DNA from: Nonomuraea cavernae
GTDB lineage: Bacteria > Actinomycetota > Actinomycetes > Streptosporangiales > Streptosporangiaceae
Assembly (NCBI RefSeq): GCF_014646355.1
Contig: NZ_BMNH01000001.1
Coordinates: 586,675-650,674 of the forward strand
Direction of reading: 5' to 3'
Length of the DNA stretch: 64,000 nt
Part shown: one piece after another, positions 45,312-53,970 of the stretch
How positions within the stretch are numbered: the stretch's first letter is position 1
How the letters are laid out: each line of letters starts with the position of its first letter
Position numbers and translations under genes: made by a program
The notes under the pieces: model-generated
Told to the model about the DNA's origin: nothing
The model's input: the letters and a program-made list of their open reading frames with translations, nothing else
Database searches by the model: none

Positions 45312-46304
45312 TCACCGCCGTTCGCGCAGCACCTCGGGCAGCACCTCGGCGCCCAGCCGGCGGATGTTCGCCAGGGTGCGCCGGTGGTCGCCGAGCCCTT
45401 CGACCATGAGGACGAGGTGTTCGATCCCGGTCGCCTCGGCGGTGCGCAGGATCGTCCGCACGCACCGATCCGCCGACCCGACCGGATGGACCCGGGTCAG
45501 GAAGTCCACATATTCACCGACATCGCGGGGTGCCCTGGCCCGGCCGTCCACCGTCACGTAACCCGCCAGTCCGGGCTCCAGCCAGCGCGGCATCGCCTCC
45601 TTCAGCTCCCGCACGGCCTCCCGGGTGGAGTCGGCCACGTGCCCGACCACCGCCGCCACGTGCCCGGTCTCGCGCTCTCCCCGGCGGGCCTCGTACGCGG
45701 CCACGGCGGCGGCCTTCTCCTGGTCATCGATGTGCATACCCAGCAGCATCGGCAGTCCGCGGTCGGCGGCCAACTCCAGGGTCGACGCCGACGTGCACGC
45801 CACGACCGGCCGCATCCGGGCCGAGGGCACCATCGGCACCTCGCGGAACCGGAAGAACTCCCCGTCCGCCGACACCCGGTCCCCCGCCAGGGCCCGCACC
45901 AGCACGTCCAGCGACTCCCCGAAACCCCGCTCGAACCGCTCCAGACCGGTGCCGAACACCTCCAGGTCCACCCACGGCCCGCCCCTGCCCACGCCCAGCG
46001 CGAACCTGCCGCCCGACAGGTGGCGCAGCATGGCCGCCTCCTCGGCCAGCGCCACCGGGTGCCGCGTGGACAGCACGCTCACCGCCGTGCCCAGGCCGAT
46101 GCGCGTCGTCCGGCCGATCGCCACGGCGGCCAGCGTGGTCGCCGACGGGCAGACGCCGTAGCTCATGAAGTGGTGCTCGGCGATCCACGCGTCGTGGAAC
46201 CCGGCCTCCTCGGCCGCCACGACGAGCTCGACGGCGTCGGCCAGCACCCGCTCGGGCCGCTGCCCGGGAAACTGCGCCACGACGAGGAAGATCCCGATGC
46301 GCAT
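45312..46304 (-). CDS. LLM-class flavin-dependent oxidoreductase
   Basis: A 330-residue luciferase-like monooxygenase with a TIM-barrel fold (MRIGIFLVVAQFPGQ; DAWIAEHHFMSYGVCPSATTLAAV; TRIGLGTAVSVLSTRHPVALAEEAAMLRHLSGGRFALGVGRGGPWVDLEVF). It uses FMN or F420 on an unknown substrate. It starts 3 bp after the rnhB stop and is probably co-transcribed with rnhB. Confidence 0.9.
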   Translation of the reverse strand: MRIGIFLVVAQFPGQRPERVLADAVELVVAAEEAGFHDAWIAEHHFMSYGVCPSATTLAAVAIGRTTRIGLGTAVSVLSTRHPVALAEEAAMLRHLSGGRFALGVGRGGPWVDLEVFGTGLERFERGFGESLDVLVRALAGDRVSADGEFFRFREVPMVPSARMRPVVACTSASTLELAADRGLPMLLGMHIDDQEKAAAVAAYEARRGERETGHVAAVVGHVADSTREAVRELKEAMPRWLEPGLAGYVTVDGRARAPRDVGEYVDFLTRVHPVGSADRCVRTILRTAEATGIEHLVLMVEGLGDHRRTLANIRRLGAEVLPEVLRERR

Positions 46305-46307
46305 GAC

Positions 46308-46979
46308 TCAGCCGAACAGGCTGACCTGGCCCTCGCTCACCGCCGGATCGCGGTGGCGCTTGAGATGCCGCCAGCGCGGCAGGTCGTCGAGGTAGGACCA
46401 GGACATCCGGTGGTGCTCGGTGGGCCCGAGCCGGGCCAGCGCCTCCTGGTGCGCCGGCGACGGGTAGCCGGCGTTGTCCGCGAAGCCGTAGTCGGGGCAG
46501 CCGATCGTCGCCATGTAGGCGTCGCGGCGCACCTTGGCCAGCACCGACGCGGCCGCCACCGAGATGCTCGCGGCGTCTCCCCTGACCTCCAGGCGGACCG
46601 GCCAGGGCGCGCCGATGTAGTCGTGGCCACCGTCGAGGATCACTGCGCCGGGCCGGACGGGCAGCGCGTCGAGCGCCCGGCGGGCGGCCCGGCGCAGGGC
46701 CGCGGTCATGCCCAGCGCGTCGATCTCCGCGTGCGTGGACTCGCCGTAGCCGATGCCGGCGGCCCACGCCTCGATCTCGACGGCGAGCGTCTCGCGGCGG
46801 GCTGCCGTCAACTGCTTGGAGTCGGTCAGGCCGGCCGGCGGGGGCGACAGGTCGGTGACGACCGCGCAGACCGTCACCGGGCCCGCCCAGGCGCCGCGGC
46901 CCACCTCGTCGACGCCCGCCACCAGACGGGCACTGGACCGGGACAGCAGGAGGTGCTCGATGTCGTAGGACGGCGCCAT
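46308..46979 (-). CDS. rnhB: Ribonuclease HII
   Basis: A 223-residue enzyme that cuts RNA in RNA-DNA hybrids and at single ribonucleotides in DNA. Motifs: [16 protein letters not shown] (first catalytic Asp/Glu), [22 protein letters not shown], and [20 protein letters not shown]. The C-terminus QVSLFG fits the sliding-clamp-binding pentapeptide (QxxLF). Family length. First gene of a two-gene unit with the LLM oxidoreductase. Confidence 0.95.
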   Translation of the reverse strand: MAPSYDIEHLLLSRSSARLVAGVDEVGRGAWAGPVTVCAVVTDLSPPPAGLTDSKQLTAARRETLAVEIEAWAAGIGYGESTHAEIDALGMTAALRRAARRALDALPVRPGAVILDGGHDYIGAPWPVRLEVRGDAASISVAAASVLAKVRRDAYMATIGCPDYGFADNAGYPSPAHQEALARLGPTEHHRMSWSYLDDLPRWRHLKRHRDPAVSEGQVSLFG

Positions 46980-47051
46980 AGCCGCAGACGCTACCGGATT
47001 CGTCCGCAGTGCTCCGGGCTTCAGCCTGAGGGTGAAGCGGACCCTTGTGCG

Positions 47052-47990
47052 TCAACGCTCCGCGAGACGTACCGGATCCAGATCGGCGGCGATGAGGCGG
47101 GCGGCCACGTGGATGGCCCGCAGGGTCACCGACACCGAGGGGCGGTGCACGCTGGAGGCGCGGGCGACGGCGTGCACCTCGCGGCCCACCGGGTCGCCCG
47201 GGAACTGCCGCACGGCCAGGCCGCGCACCCCGGCCCCGAGCGCCAGCGCGGGCACGGCGGCGATGCCGATGCCCTTGGCCACCAGCGACAGGATCGTGCC
47301 CAGGCCCTCGAACTCCCAGGGCGTCGGCTTGGTGCCGCCCACGTCCACGAACAGCCGGTCGACCGCCAGCCGGGACGGCTCTCCGTCGGGCGTGGCCATC
47401 CACGGCTCGTCGCGCAGCTCCCGCAGGTCGAGCGGCACCTCGGGGTCGGCCAGCCGGTGCTTGCGCGGCACCACCAGCACGAGCGGGTCGCGCAGCAACG
47501 GGAACACCCGCACGCTCTCGTTGCCGCGGCCGGCCCGGCCGTACCAGTCGTCCACGAGCGCGATGTCGACCTCGCCCGACTGCACCTCGCGCAATCCGCG
47601 CCCGGACCTGCTCTGGCGCATCCGCAACGTCAGCTGGGTGTGGCGGCGCAGTGAGCGGGCGAGCGCGGGCGCGAAGGCGACGGCGGCCGTGGCGAAGGCG
47701 GTCAGCACCACCCGGCCGCTGGGGGTGCCCGCGTGCGCCGAGAGGTCCGACTCGGCCTCCTCGACCATGGACAGGATGCGCTCGGCGTGCACCACGAGGC
47801 GGCGGCCCGCGTCGGTGAGCTCGGCGCTGCGCGCGGTCCGGTCGATGAGCGCGGTGCCGGTCTCGCGTTCGAGGGCCACGAGTTGCTGGGACACGGCGGA
47901 GGGGCTGTAGCCGAGCGACTCGGCCGTGGCGGCGATGCTGCCGCGACGTGCGAACTCGCAGATCAACGCCAACCGTCGCAATTCGAGCAT
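47052..47990 (-). CDS. LysR-family regulator of the divergent aminotransferase
   Basis: A 312-residue LysR protein. The helix-turn-helix lies at about 1-60 (MLELRRLALICEFARRGSIAATAESLGYSPSAVSQQLVALERETG) and the effector domain from about 90 (GRVVLTAFATAAVAFAPAL). It is divergent from a PLP aminotransferase with about 79 bp between the starts, so it likely controls that gene. The shared region holds the direct motif CACAACAAGGG, but I cannot place the operator. Confidence 0.92.
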   Translation of the reverse strand: MLELRRLALICEFARRGSIAATAESLGYSPSAVSQQLVALERETGTALIDRTARSAELTDAGRRLVVHAERILSMVEEAESDLSAHAGTPSGRVVLTAFATAAVAFAPALARSLRRHTQLTLRMRQSRSGRGLREVQSGEVDIALVDDWYGRAGRGNESVRVFPLLRDPLVLVVPRKHRLADPEVPLDLRELRDEPWMATPDGEPSRLAVDRLFVDVGGTKPTPWEFEGLGTILSLVAKGIGIAAVPALALGAGVRGLAVRQFPGDPVGREVHAVARASSVHRPSVSVTLRAIHVAARLIAADLDPVRLAER

Positions 47991-48069
47991 CGGACTTCCT
48001 TATGCCTACCCACAACAAGGGTCGCTTGTGCTGATGCCTTCATCAAACCACCCTGGGAACGTGACAAAC

Positions 48070-49356
48070 ATGACGGTGACGCTGTCCGCCACGCTGGCGG
48101 CGAACGAGGAGATCGACCGACGCCGGCGCGCCGGGGAGCAGGTCCTGCATCTGGCCTTCGGTGAGGCAGGACTTCCCGTCCACCCGGCGCTGCGCGAAAG
48201 GCTGGTCGCCGCCTCCGGCCGCAACGGCTACGGCCCCGTCGCGGGCGCCACCGACCTCCGCTCCGCGGCCGCGGGCTACTGGACCCGCCGAGGGCTGCCC
48301 ACCGACCCCGAGCTCGTGGTCTGCGGGCCCGGCAGCAAGTCCCTCCTGTACGGTCTGCTCCTGGCGATCGGCGGCGACATCGTGCTGCCGATGCCCAGCT
48401 GGGTCAGCTACGCCGCGCAGGCCGACCTCATCGGCGCCCACCCGATCCTGGTCCCCGCGCCCGCGGGTGAGGGCGGCGTGCCCGACCCCGACCTGGTGAC
48501 CTCGTCGGTGCTCCACGCGCGGGCCCAGGGCCGGACCGTCAGCTCGCTGCTCGTGACGCTGCCCGACAACCCGACCGGACGGCTCGCGACCCCCGAGACC
48601 GTCGGCCGCCTGGTGCGGGTCGCCCGCGAGCTCGACCTGATCATCATCTCGGACGAGATCTACCGCGACCTGCTGCACGACCCCGACCTGCCCTACGCCT
48701 CGCCGGCCGAGCTGGCGCCCGAGCGCACGGTCATCACCACCGGCCTGAGCAAGAGCCTGGCCCTGGGCGGCTGGCGCATCGGGGTGGCCCGGCTGCCCGA
48801 CGGCGCGTACGAGCTGCGCAGGAGCCTGCTCGCGGTCGCCAGCGAGATCTGGTCGGCCCCGGCCGCTCCGGTGCAGGAGGCCGCCACCTACGCCTTCACC
48901 GACCCGCCCGAGCTGCTCGGCCGCATCGCGCAGAGCCGCCGACTGCACGGCGCGGTGGCGCGGGCGGTGCACGAGAGGTTCGCCGAGATCGGCGCCTCGG
49001 CACCGGCTCCGCAGGGCGGCTTCTACCTCTACCCCGACCTGGGCCACCTGCGCCTGGGCGGCTCGGCCGACGTCGCCCGGACACTGCTCGACGAGCACGG
49101 CATCGGCGTGCTGCCCGGGCAGGCGTTCGGCGACGACCCGGCCGCCGCGCGGGTGCGGGTCGCGGTCAGCCTCCTCTACGGCGAGACGACGGCCCAGCGC
49201 CTGGCCGCCCTGCACAGCCCCGACCCGCTCCGGTTGCCGTGGATCGCGGCCAGTCTCGACCACCTTTCGACCGGTCTGAAAGGGCTGTCCGCGGTCCGCC
49301 GCACAGCCCCCCGTGAACGGCGTCCGGCGCTCGTGCCGACCGCGTGTCACGGCTAG
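48070..49356 (+). CDS. PLP-dependent aminotransferase (class I/II)
   Basis: A 428-residue fold-type I aminotransferase: NGYGPVAGATDLRSAAAGYW, GPGSKSLLYGLLLAIGG, PSWVSYAAQADLIGA, LVTLPDNPTGRLA, IIISDEIYRDLLHD, TGLSKSLALGGWRIGV (Schiff-base Lys within SLSK-type motif), and the C-terminal GFYLYPDLG and RVRVAVSLLYG (substrate-carboxylate Arg). Substrate unknown. The last 50 residues extend beyond the usual end of the domain. ATG 48070 chosen; GTG 48061 is in frame. Confidence 0.92.
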   Translation: MTVTLSATLAANEEIDRRRRAGEQVLHLAFGEAGLPVHPALRERLVAASGRNGYGPVAGATDLRSAAAGYWTRRGLPTDPELVVCGPGSKSLLYGLLLAIGGDIVLPMPSWVSYAAQADLIGAHPILVPAPAGEGGVPDPDLVTSSVLHARAQGRTVSSLLVTLPDNPTGRLATPETVGRLVRVARELDLIIISDEIYRDLLHDPDLPYASPAELAPERTVITTGLSKSLALGGWRIGVARLPDGAYELRRSLLAVASEIWSAPAAPVQEAATYAFTDPPELLGRIAQSRRLHGAVARAVHERFAEIGASAPAPQGGFYLYPDLGHLRLGGSADVARTLLDEHGIGVLPGQAFGDDPAAARVRVAVSLLYGETTAQRLAALHSPDPLRLPWIAASLDHLSTGLKGLSAVRRTAPRERRPALVPTACHG

Positions 49357-49497
49357 CCGAAATCTTTCCCGGCGGGCCGCTCCCGGACCTCGAAATCATG
49401 AGCCTGACCTGGGCGAACACCCACCTCTCCGGACGACGCGAAAGTTGCCCGGCGGCGCCTGGTCACACCATGCCCGAGCAGCCCTCATCATGTGCTC

Positions 49498-50142
49498 ATG
49501 CCCGCTCTTGTCACCTTGTCCGGGCGCCTCGTGCGCCTGGAACCTCTCAGCCACGCGGCGGTCGACGAGCTCGTCGCCGCGGCGAGTGAAGACCGCTCCG
49601 CGTATGCCTTCACTCGGGTCCCGGATGGCCGGGACGAGATGGTCTCCTACGTGGAGGCCGCCCTGGCTGAGCAGGCGGAGGGCCGCACGATGCCCTTCGC
49701 CATCCGGTGGCTGAACACCGACCGCGTGGTCGGTGCCACCCGTCTCATGCACCTGGAGTACTGGCAGGGTCCCCTGCCCTGGCCTCCTGGTACGCGGGGC
49801 GCGGTGGGCGAGGTCCCGTCCGTGGCCGACATCGGTTACACCTGGCTGGGCGCGTCCGCCCAGGGCACGGGTGTCAACCGGGAGAGCAAGTTCCTGCTGC
49901 TCTCGCACGCCTTCGAGACGTGGAACGTCCACCGCATCACCCTGAAGGCTGACGTCCGCAACAGCCGATCCCGGGCCGCCATCGACGCCCTCGGCGCACA
50001 CTTCGACGGGGTGCGACGAGCGGATAGCCGGGGCGCCGACGACACGGTCCGAGATACGGCGTACTACTCGATTCTTCACTCCGAATGGCCCACGGTCCGA
50101 GAACGGCTGTCACTCCGGCTCGGCCTGGTCCCGGCCGCGTAG
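49498..50142 (+). CDS. GNAT N-acetyltransferase (RimJ/RimL-like)
   Basis: A 214-residue acetyltransferase. Substrate-side strand VRLEPLSHAAVDELVAAA at the N-terminus; acetyl-CoA-binding motif A region around 115-140 (DIGYTWLGASAQGTGVNRESKFLLLSHAFE); TLKADVRNSRSRAAIDALGAHFDGVRR at the C-terminal motif B. RimJ/RimL relatives acetylate ribosomal protein N-termini or antibiotics. ATG 49498 preferred over a GTG 6 nt upstream. The stop codon sits in a 16-bp tandem repeat. Confidence 0.87.
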   Translation: MPALVTLSGRLVRLEPLSHAAVDELVAAASEDRSAYAFTRVPDGRDEMVSYVEAALAEQAEGRTMPFAIRWLNTDRVVGATRLMHLEYWQGPLPWPPGTRGAVGEVPSVADIGYTWLGASAQGTGVNRESKFLLLSHAFETWNVHRITLKADVRNSRSRAAIDALGAHFDGVRRADSRGADDTVRDTAYYSILHSEWPTVRERLSLRLGLVPAA

Positions 50143-50218
50143 GAACCGGGCCGCGTAGGAACCGGGCCGCTTAGGAACCGGGCCGCTTAGGAACCGGGCC
50201 GCTTAGGAACCGGGCCGC
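50139..50218 (+). repeat. Five tandem 16-bp units beginning at the GNAT stop codon
   Basis: GTAGGAACCGGGCCGC, twice with GTAGG and three times with TTAGG, in perfect 16-bp register. The gene's stop TAG (50140-50142) is in the first unit and every unit repeats a TAG. A degenerate sixth unit (ATAGGAAAAAAC) follows. Confidence 0.9.
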
Positions 50219-50239
50219 ATAGGAAAAAACGTCCACCGA

Positions 50240-50270
50240 AGGCCCCGCCCGCATACCCAGGGCGGGGCCT
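50240..50270 (+). terminator. 11-bp perfect GC-rich hairpin
   Basis: AGGCCCCGCCC (50240-50250) and GGGCGGGGCCT (50260-50270) with a 9-nt loop, 98 bp after the GNAT stop. Preceded by AAAAAAC, so it may also serve the opposite direction. Confidence 0.8.
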
Positions 50271-50295
50271 GCTCTTCCGGGCCCGATATGAGAGG

Positions 50296-50332
50296 GGCAT
50301 GACCGCCCCCGTGTCCTGGGGCCATGCCTTTT
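50296..50332 (+). terminator. Second hairpin followed by T-tract
   Basis: GGCATG (50296-50301) and CATGCC (50323-50328) with an inner CCCC/GGGG stem, followed by TTTT. An intrinsic terminator in tandem with the hairpin at 50240. Confidence 0.75.
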
Positions 50333-50642
50333 GTTGACCCCAGCTTGCGACCGAACGGTCAACAGACAATCAACGGCAGATAAACGCCCGGATCGGCGGG
50401 TCAGGGCTCGTTCAGCCGCACCACGCCGGAGGTGCCCTCACTGAGATGGTCCTCGGGGTTGAGGAGCGCGCACACGTCTAGGGACAGGCAGTCGTCGCGC
50501 GTGGGAGTGCGTGCGACGGGCGTAGGGTTCGCGAGAAGTCCTCCGGTCTGCAGCGGCCCGATCACCTACGCGGTGCCTGTCTGTTCCGTGAGGATGGATC
50601 TATGCTTTGGTAACAAATCGTTCCATTGCCTTGGAGTACGGC

Positions 50643-53606
50643 ATGGCTGGTCAGGACATCGAAGGCGGACTGCGCTTCGCCGTGCTCGGTCCTGTGCGCG
50701 CGTGGCGTGATGACCAGGAGCTCGACCTGGGCACCCCGTTGCAGCGTTCCATTCTCGGCATGCTGCTGATGCGCGAGGGCCGCGCGGTCACCCCCTCGGA
50801 GATGATCGACGCCGTCTGGGGCGAGGAGGCCCCGCCGAGGGCCCTGGGCGCGCTCCGCACCTACGTCTCCAGGCTGCGCACCGTGCTCGAACCCGACCGC
50901 CCCGCCCGCTCCCGGCCCGAGCTGCTGACCTCCGTCGGCCGGGGCTACGCGCTGCGGCTGCCCGACGGGTCGCTCGACCTGACCCGCTTCGAACGCCGTG
51001 TCGCCGAGGCCGAGGCGTCCCGCAAGTCCGGCCGGCTCACCGACGCCGCCAGGGCGCTGCGCGCCGCGGTCAGCCTGTTCGAGGGCGAGCCGCTGGCCGG
51101 GGCCGTCGGCCCCTACGCCGAGCACCAGCGCGACCGGCTGGCCGAGCGCCGGATCAACGTGATCGAGACGCTCATGGACGTCGACCTGGAGCTGGGCGAT
51201 CACGCGTCGGTCGTGTCGGAGCTGATCGCGCTGACCGCCGAGCACCCCTTGCGCGAACGGCTGCGCGCCCAGCTCATGCTCGCCTACTACCGGTGCGGCC
51301 GGCAGGGCGACGCGCTCAACGTCTTCACCGAGACGCGCGTGGCGCTGATCGACGAGCTGGGCATCGAGCCCGGCACCGAGCTGACCCAGCTCCACCACCG
51401 CATCCTGGCCGCCGACCCGACCTTGGCCCTGGCCGAGCACCACGAGCAGCCCGAAGAGGAGGAGCCGGCGCCGGAGCTGCCCAGGCCGGCGCAGCTCCCC
51501 GCCGCCGTGAACGACTTCACCGGGCGCAGGGAGATCGTCGGGCGGCTGCGCACGCTGCTGTCGGCGCAGGCGTCCAGCGAGGGCGTGCCGGTGGCCGCGA
51601 TCTGCGGCATAGGCGGCGTGGGCAAGACCACGCTGGCCGTGCACGTGGCCCACGCCACCGCTGACCTGTTCCCCGATGGCCAGCTCTACGTCGACCTGCG
51701 CGGCAACACCGGCGAGGCCACCGCGCCCGAGTCGGCCCTGGGGGCGTTCCTGCGCGCCCTCGGCATCCCCGCCGACGTCATCCCCGAGAGGCCGGCCGAG
51801 CGGTCGGCGCTGTACCGGTCGATCCTGGCCGACCGGCGCATCCTCGTGCTGCTCGACAACGCCCGCGACGCCGAGCAGGTAAGCCCGCTGCTGCCCGGCT
51901 CGCCCGGCTGCGCGGCGATCGTCACCAGCCGGGTCAAGCTGGCCGACCTGCCGTCGGCGCGGCTGATCGACCTCGACGTGATGGAGCCGGACGAGGCGCT
52001 GTCGCTGTTCGCCGCGGTGGCCGGGCCCGAGCGGGTGGCGGCCGAGCACGGCGCGGCCATGGACGTGGTGGCCGCCTGCGGGTTCCTGCCGCTGGCCGTA
52101 CGGATCGTGGCGGCCAGGCTGGCCGCGCGGCCCTCGTGGACGGTCGCCTCCCTGGTGTCCAGGCTGACCGACGAGCAGCGCCGCCTCGACGAGCTGCGGG
52201 TGGGCAATCTGGCCGTCGAGGCCACCTTCGCCCTCGGCTACGGCCAGCTCGAAGCCGCCCAGGCCCGCGCGTTCCGGCTGCTGTCGCTGCCCAGCGGGCC
52301 CGACATCTCGCTGGGCGCGGCGGCGGCGGTGCTGTCGATGACCCCGCTGGAGACCGAGGACCTGCTGGAGTCGCTGGTCGACGCCAGCCTGCTGGAGGCG
52401 CCCGCGCCGGGTCGCTACCGCTTCCACGACCTGATCAGGCTGTTCGCCCGGCGGATTCTGGACAAGACCGAGCGGCCGCAGGCCCGGACGATGGCGCTGC
52501 GCCGGTTGCTCGGCTTCTACCTGGCCTCGGCCCAGTCGGCGCACCGGCTGGCGTACGAGGGAAGCATGATCGCCGACAATCTGGTGGTGGTCGGCAGCGG
52601 GCGTGAGTTCGGCACGGTCCAGGAAGCCGTCGCGTGGCTGATCGCCGAGGGCGATTCGCTGTTCGCCGCGATCAACCAGGCCGCCGGCTCATCCCGTACG
52701 TCCGAGCAGTTGTTGCCCGCCGGCGACCTGCTGGTGGCGATGGAGCCGCTGCTGGAGGCGGGCACGCACACCCGTGAGTTCGGCCACGGCACCCGCGCCG
52801 TGCTGGCCTCCGCGCAGCGCATCGACGACCAGGGCAGCGAGCTGCGCGCCCGCTACGTCCTCGGCAGGGTGCTGTTCGCGGGCAACCGGCTGGCCGAGGC
52901 CGAGGCGCAGTTCAGGATCGTGCACGAGCTGTCGGTGGCCCGCGAGGAGAAGGTCGTCACCGGCGAGGTGATGAACGCGCTGGCCGTCGTCGTCGGCCGG
53001 CAGCGCCGGCACACCGAGGCGTTGTCGTGGTTCGAGTCGGCCACGGGGTTCTACCGGGCGAACGGCGTGCCCGCCGGGGAGGCCCTCGTGCTCAGCTACT
53101 CCGCCCGCGACCACCTCGGCCTGGGGCGGTCCGAGGACGCGATCGCCGCCGCCGAGAAGGGGCTGGCCATCTTCACCGAGATCGGCAGCGGAGCCGGCAC
53201 CGCCCGTGCCCGCTATCACCTCGGCATCGTGCTGTCGCGGGTCGGCCGCCTCACCGAGGCGGTCCACCACCACGCCGAGTGCCTGGCCTTCTTCCGGGCC
53301 AGCAAGCAGCGGGTGTGGGAGCAACGGGTCTGTTCGCGCCTCGCGGAGACGTTCATCGCCGCCGAGCGCCACACCGACGCCGTACGGCACGCCGAGGAGG
53401 CGTTGGTCGTGTCCCGGGAGATCGGTCATCCGTACGGCGAGGCGCTCTCGCTGACGGTGCTGGGCGAGGCGCTCAAGGGGCTCGGCGACACCGGGCGGAG
53501 CACCGACTGTCTACGGCAGGCCTTCAAGATCTTCACCAGGCTCGGCGCCCCCGAGGCCGGGGACCTCAAGGTCCTCCTCGACGGCGCTCAGGTCGTCGAG
53601 TCCTGA
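50643..53606 (+). CDS. SARP/AfsR-type regulator 2 with BTAD, NB-ARC and TPR domains
   Basis: A 987-residue regulator. Winged helix 1-100 (LRFAVLGPVRAWRDDQELDLG; TPSEMIDAVWGEEAPPRALGALRTYVSRLR), BTAD about 105-260 (DELGIEPGTELTQLHHRIL), NB-ARC from about 290 (Walker A GIGGVGKTT near 321; FPDGQLYVDLRG; LPLAVRIVAARLA), and a TPR array in the C-terminal half. Start ATG 50643 has GGAG 7 nt upstream. It shares architecture with the SARP at 22.6 kb, but no biosynthetic genes are adjacent, so the target is probably elsewhere. Confidence 0.93.
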   Translation: MAGQDIEGGLRFAVLGPVRAWRDDQELDLGTPLQRSILGMLLMREGRAVTPSEMIDAVWGEEAPPRALGALRTYVSRLRTVLEPDRPARSRPELLTSVGRGYALRLPDGSLDLTRFERRVAEAEASRKSGRLTDAARALRAAVSLFEGEPLAGAVGPYAEHQRDRLAERRINVIETLMDVDLELGDHASVVSELIALTAEHPLRERLRAQLMLAYYRCGRQGDALNVFTETRVALIDELGIEPGTELTQLHHRILAADPTLALAEHHEQPEEEEPAPELPRPAQLPAAVNDFTGRREIVGRLRTLLSAQASSEGVPVAAICGIGGVGKTTLAVHVAHATADLFPDGQLYVDLRGNTGEATAPESALGAFLRALGIPADVIPERPAERSALYRSILADRRILVLLDNARDAEQVSPLLPGSPGCAAIVTSRVKLADLPSARLIDLDVMEPDEALSLFAAVAGPERVAAEHGAAMDVVAACGFLPLAVRIVAARLAARPSWTVASLVSRLTDEQRRLDELRVGNLAVEATFALGYGQLEAAQARAFRLLSLPSGPDISLGAAAAVLSMTPLETEDLLESLVDASLLEAPAPGRYRFHDLIRLFARRILDKTERPQARTMALRRLLGFYLASAQSAHRLAYEGSMIADNLVVVGSGREFGTVQEAVAWLIAEGDSLFAAINQAAGSSRTSEQLLPAGDLLVAMEPLLEAGTHTREFGHGTRAVLASAQRIDDQGSELRARYVLGRVLFAGNRLAEAEAQFRIVHELSVAREEKVVTGEVMNALAVVVGRQRRHTEALSWFESATGFYRANGVPAGEALVLSYSARDHLGLGRSEDAIAAAEKGLAIFTEIGSGAGTARARYHLGIVLSRVGRLTEAVHHHAECLAFFRASKQRVWEQRVCSRLAETFIAAERHTDAVRHAEEALVVSREIGHPYGEALSLTVLGEALKGLGDTGRSTDCLRQAFKIFTRLGAPEAGDLKVLLDGAQVVES

Positions 53607-53961
53607 GTACAGCTCGTCGTCCAGACGTGTCATCCACACATGGTTGATCAAGGCTGTCCTTTGGAAGTCACGAAGCCCCCGTGACCGGTGGTTCCCGAGG
53701 ATGTTCGGCCCGGCCGGCCGTCCTGACCGGCACGCGTCGCTAGGGGGCCCGGTTGTCCGGATGCTCCGCGTGCCGGCTAGCCGCCTCACAAGAGACGGCC
53801 GACCGGACCAGACACGGACCTCGAACCCCCCGGGTCCGTGTCGTGGTCAGAGCATCTCCCTGGCGGGTCAACGTCCGATCAACAGCCGATTGCCGCGCGT
53901 GTCAGAGCGCATCAGGGCGCATCAGGGCGCATCAGGAAGCGGAACGGCGCGTCACGGCGCG
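53607..53961. other. Intergenic region between convergent SARP 2 and methyltransferase genes
   Basis: About 355 bp. No gene seen. Contains a hairpin at 53812-53841 and a 10-bp tandem array at 53901-53970 that runs into the methyltransferase stop. Confidence 0.6.
53812..53841. terminator. 9-bp hairpin ACACGGACC / GGTCCGTGT
   Basis: Perfect 9-bp stem with a 12-nt loop between two convergent genes. It can end transcription from either side. Confidence 0.65.
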
Positions 53962-53970
53962 TCAGAGCAG
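53901..53970 (-). repeat. 10-bp tandem array carrying repeated TGA stops
   Basis: Seven 10-bp units in register (minus-strand form TGATGCGCCC or TGACGCGCCG; one degenerate). A TGA occurs at 53964, 53954, 53934, 53924, 53914 and 53904. The first of these is the true stop of the methyltransferase. Confidence 0.8.

Larger units (their letters stand above)
50219..50642. other. Long intergenic region before SARP gene 2
   Basis: No gene seen in about 424 bp. The first 115 bp hold two hairpin terminators for the GNAT gene. The last 60 bp are AT-richer (CTATGCTTTGGTAACAAATCG) and should hold the promoter of the SARP gene. Confidence 0.55.

Noticed and set aside
50299..50337. 12-codon ORF (ATG to TGA) inside the hairpin downstream of GNAT
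   Set aside because: It coincides with the stem-loop terminator and has no ribosome-binding site.
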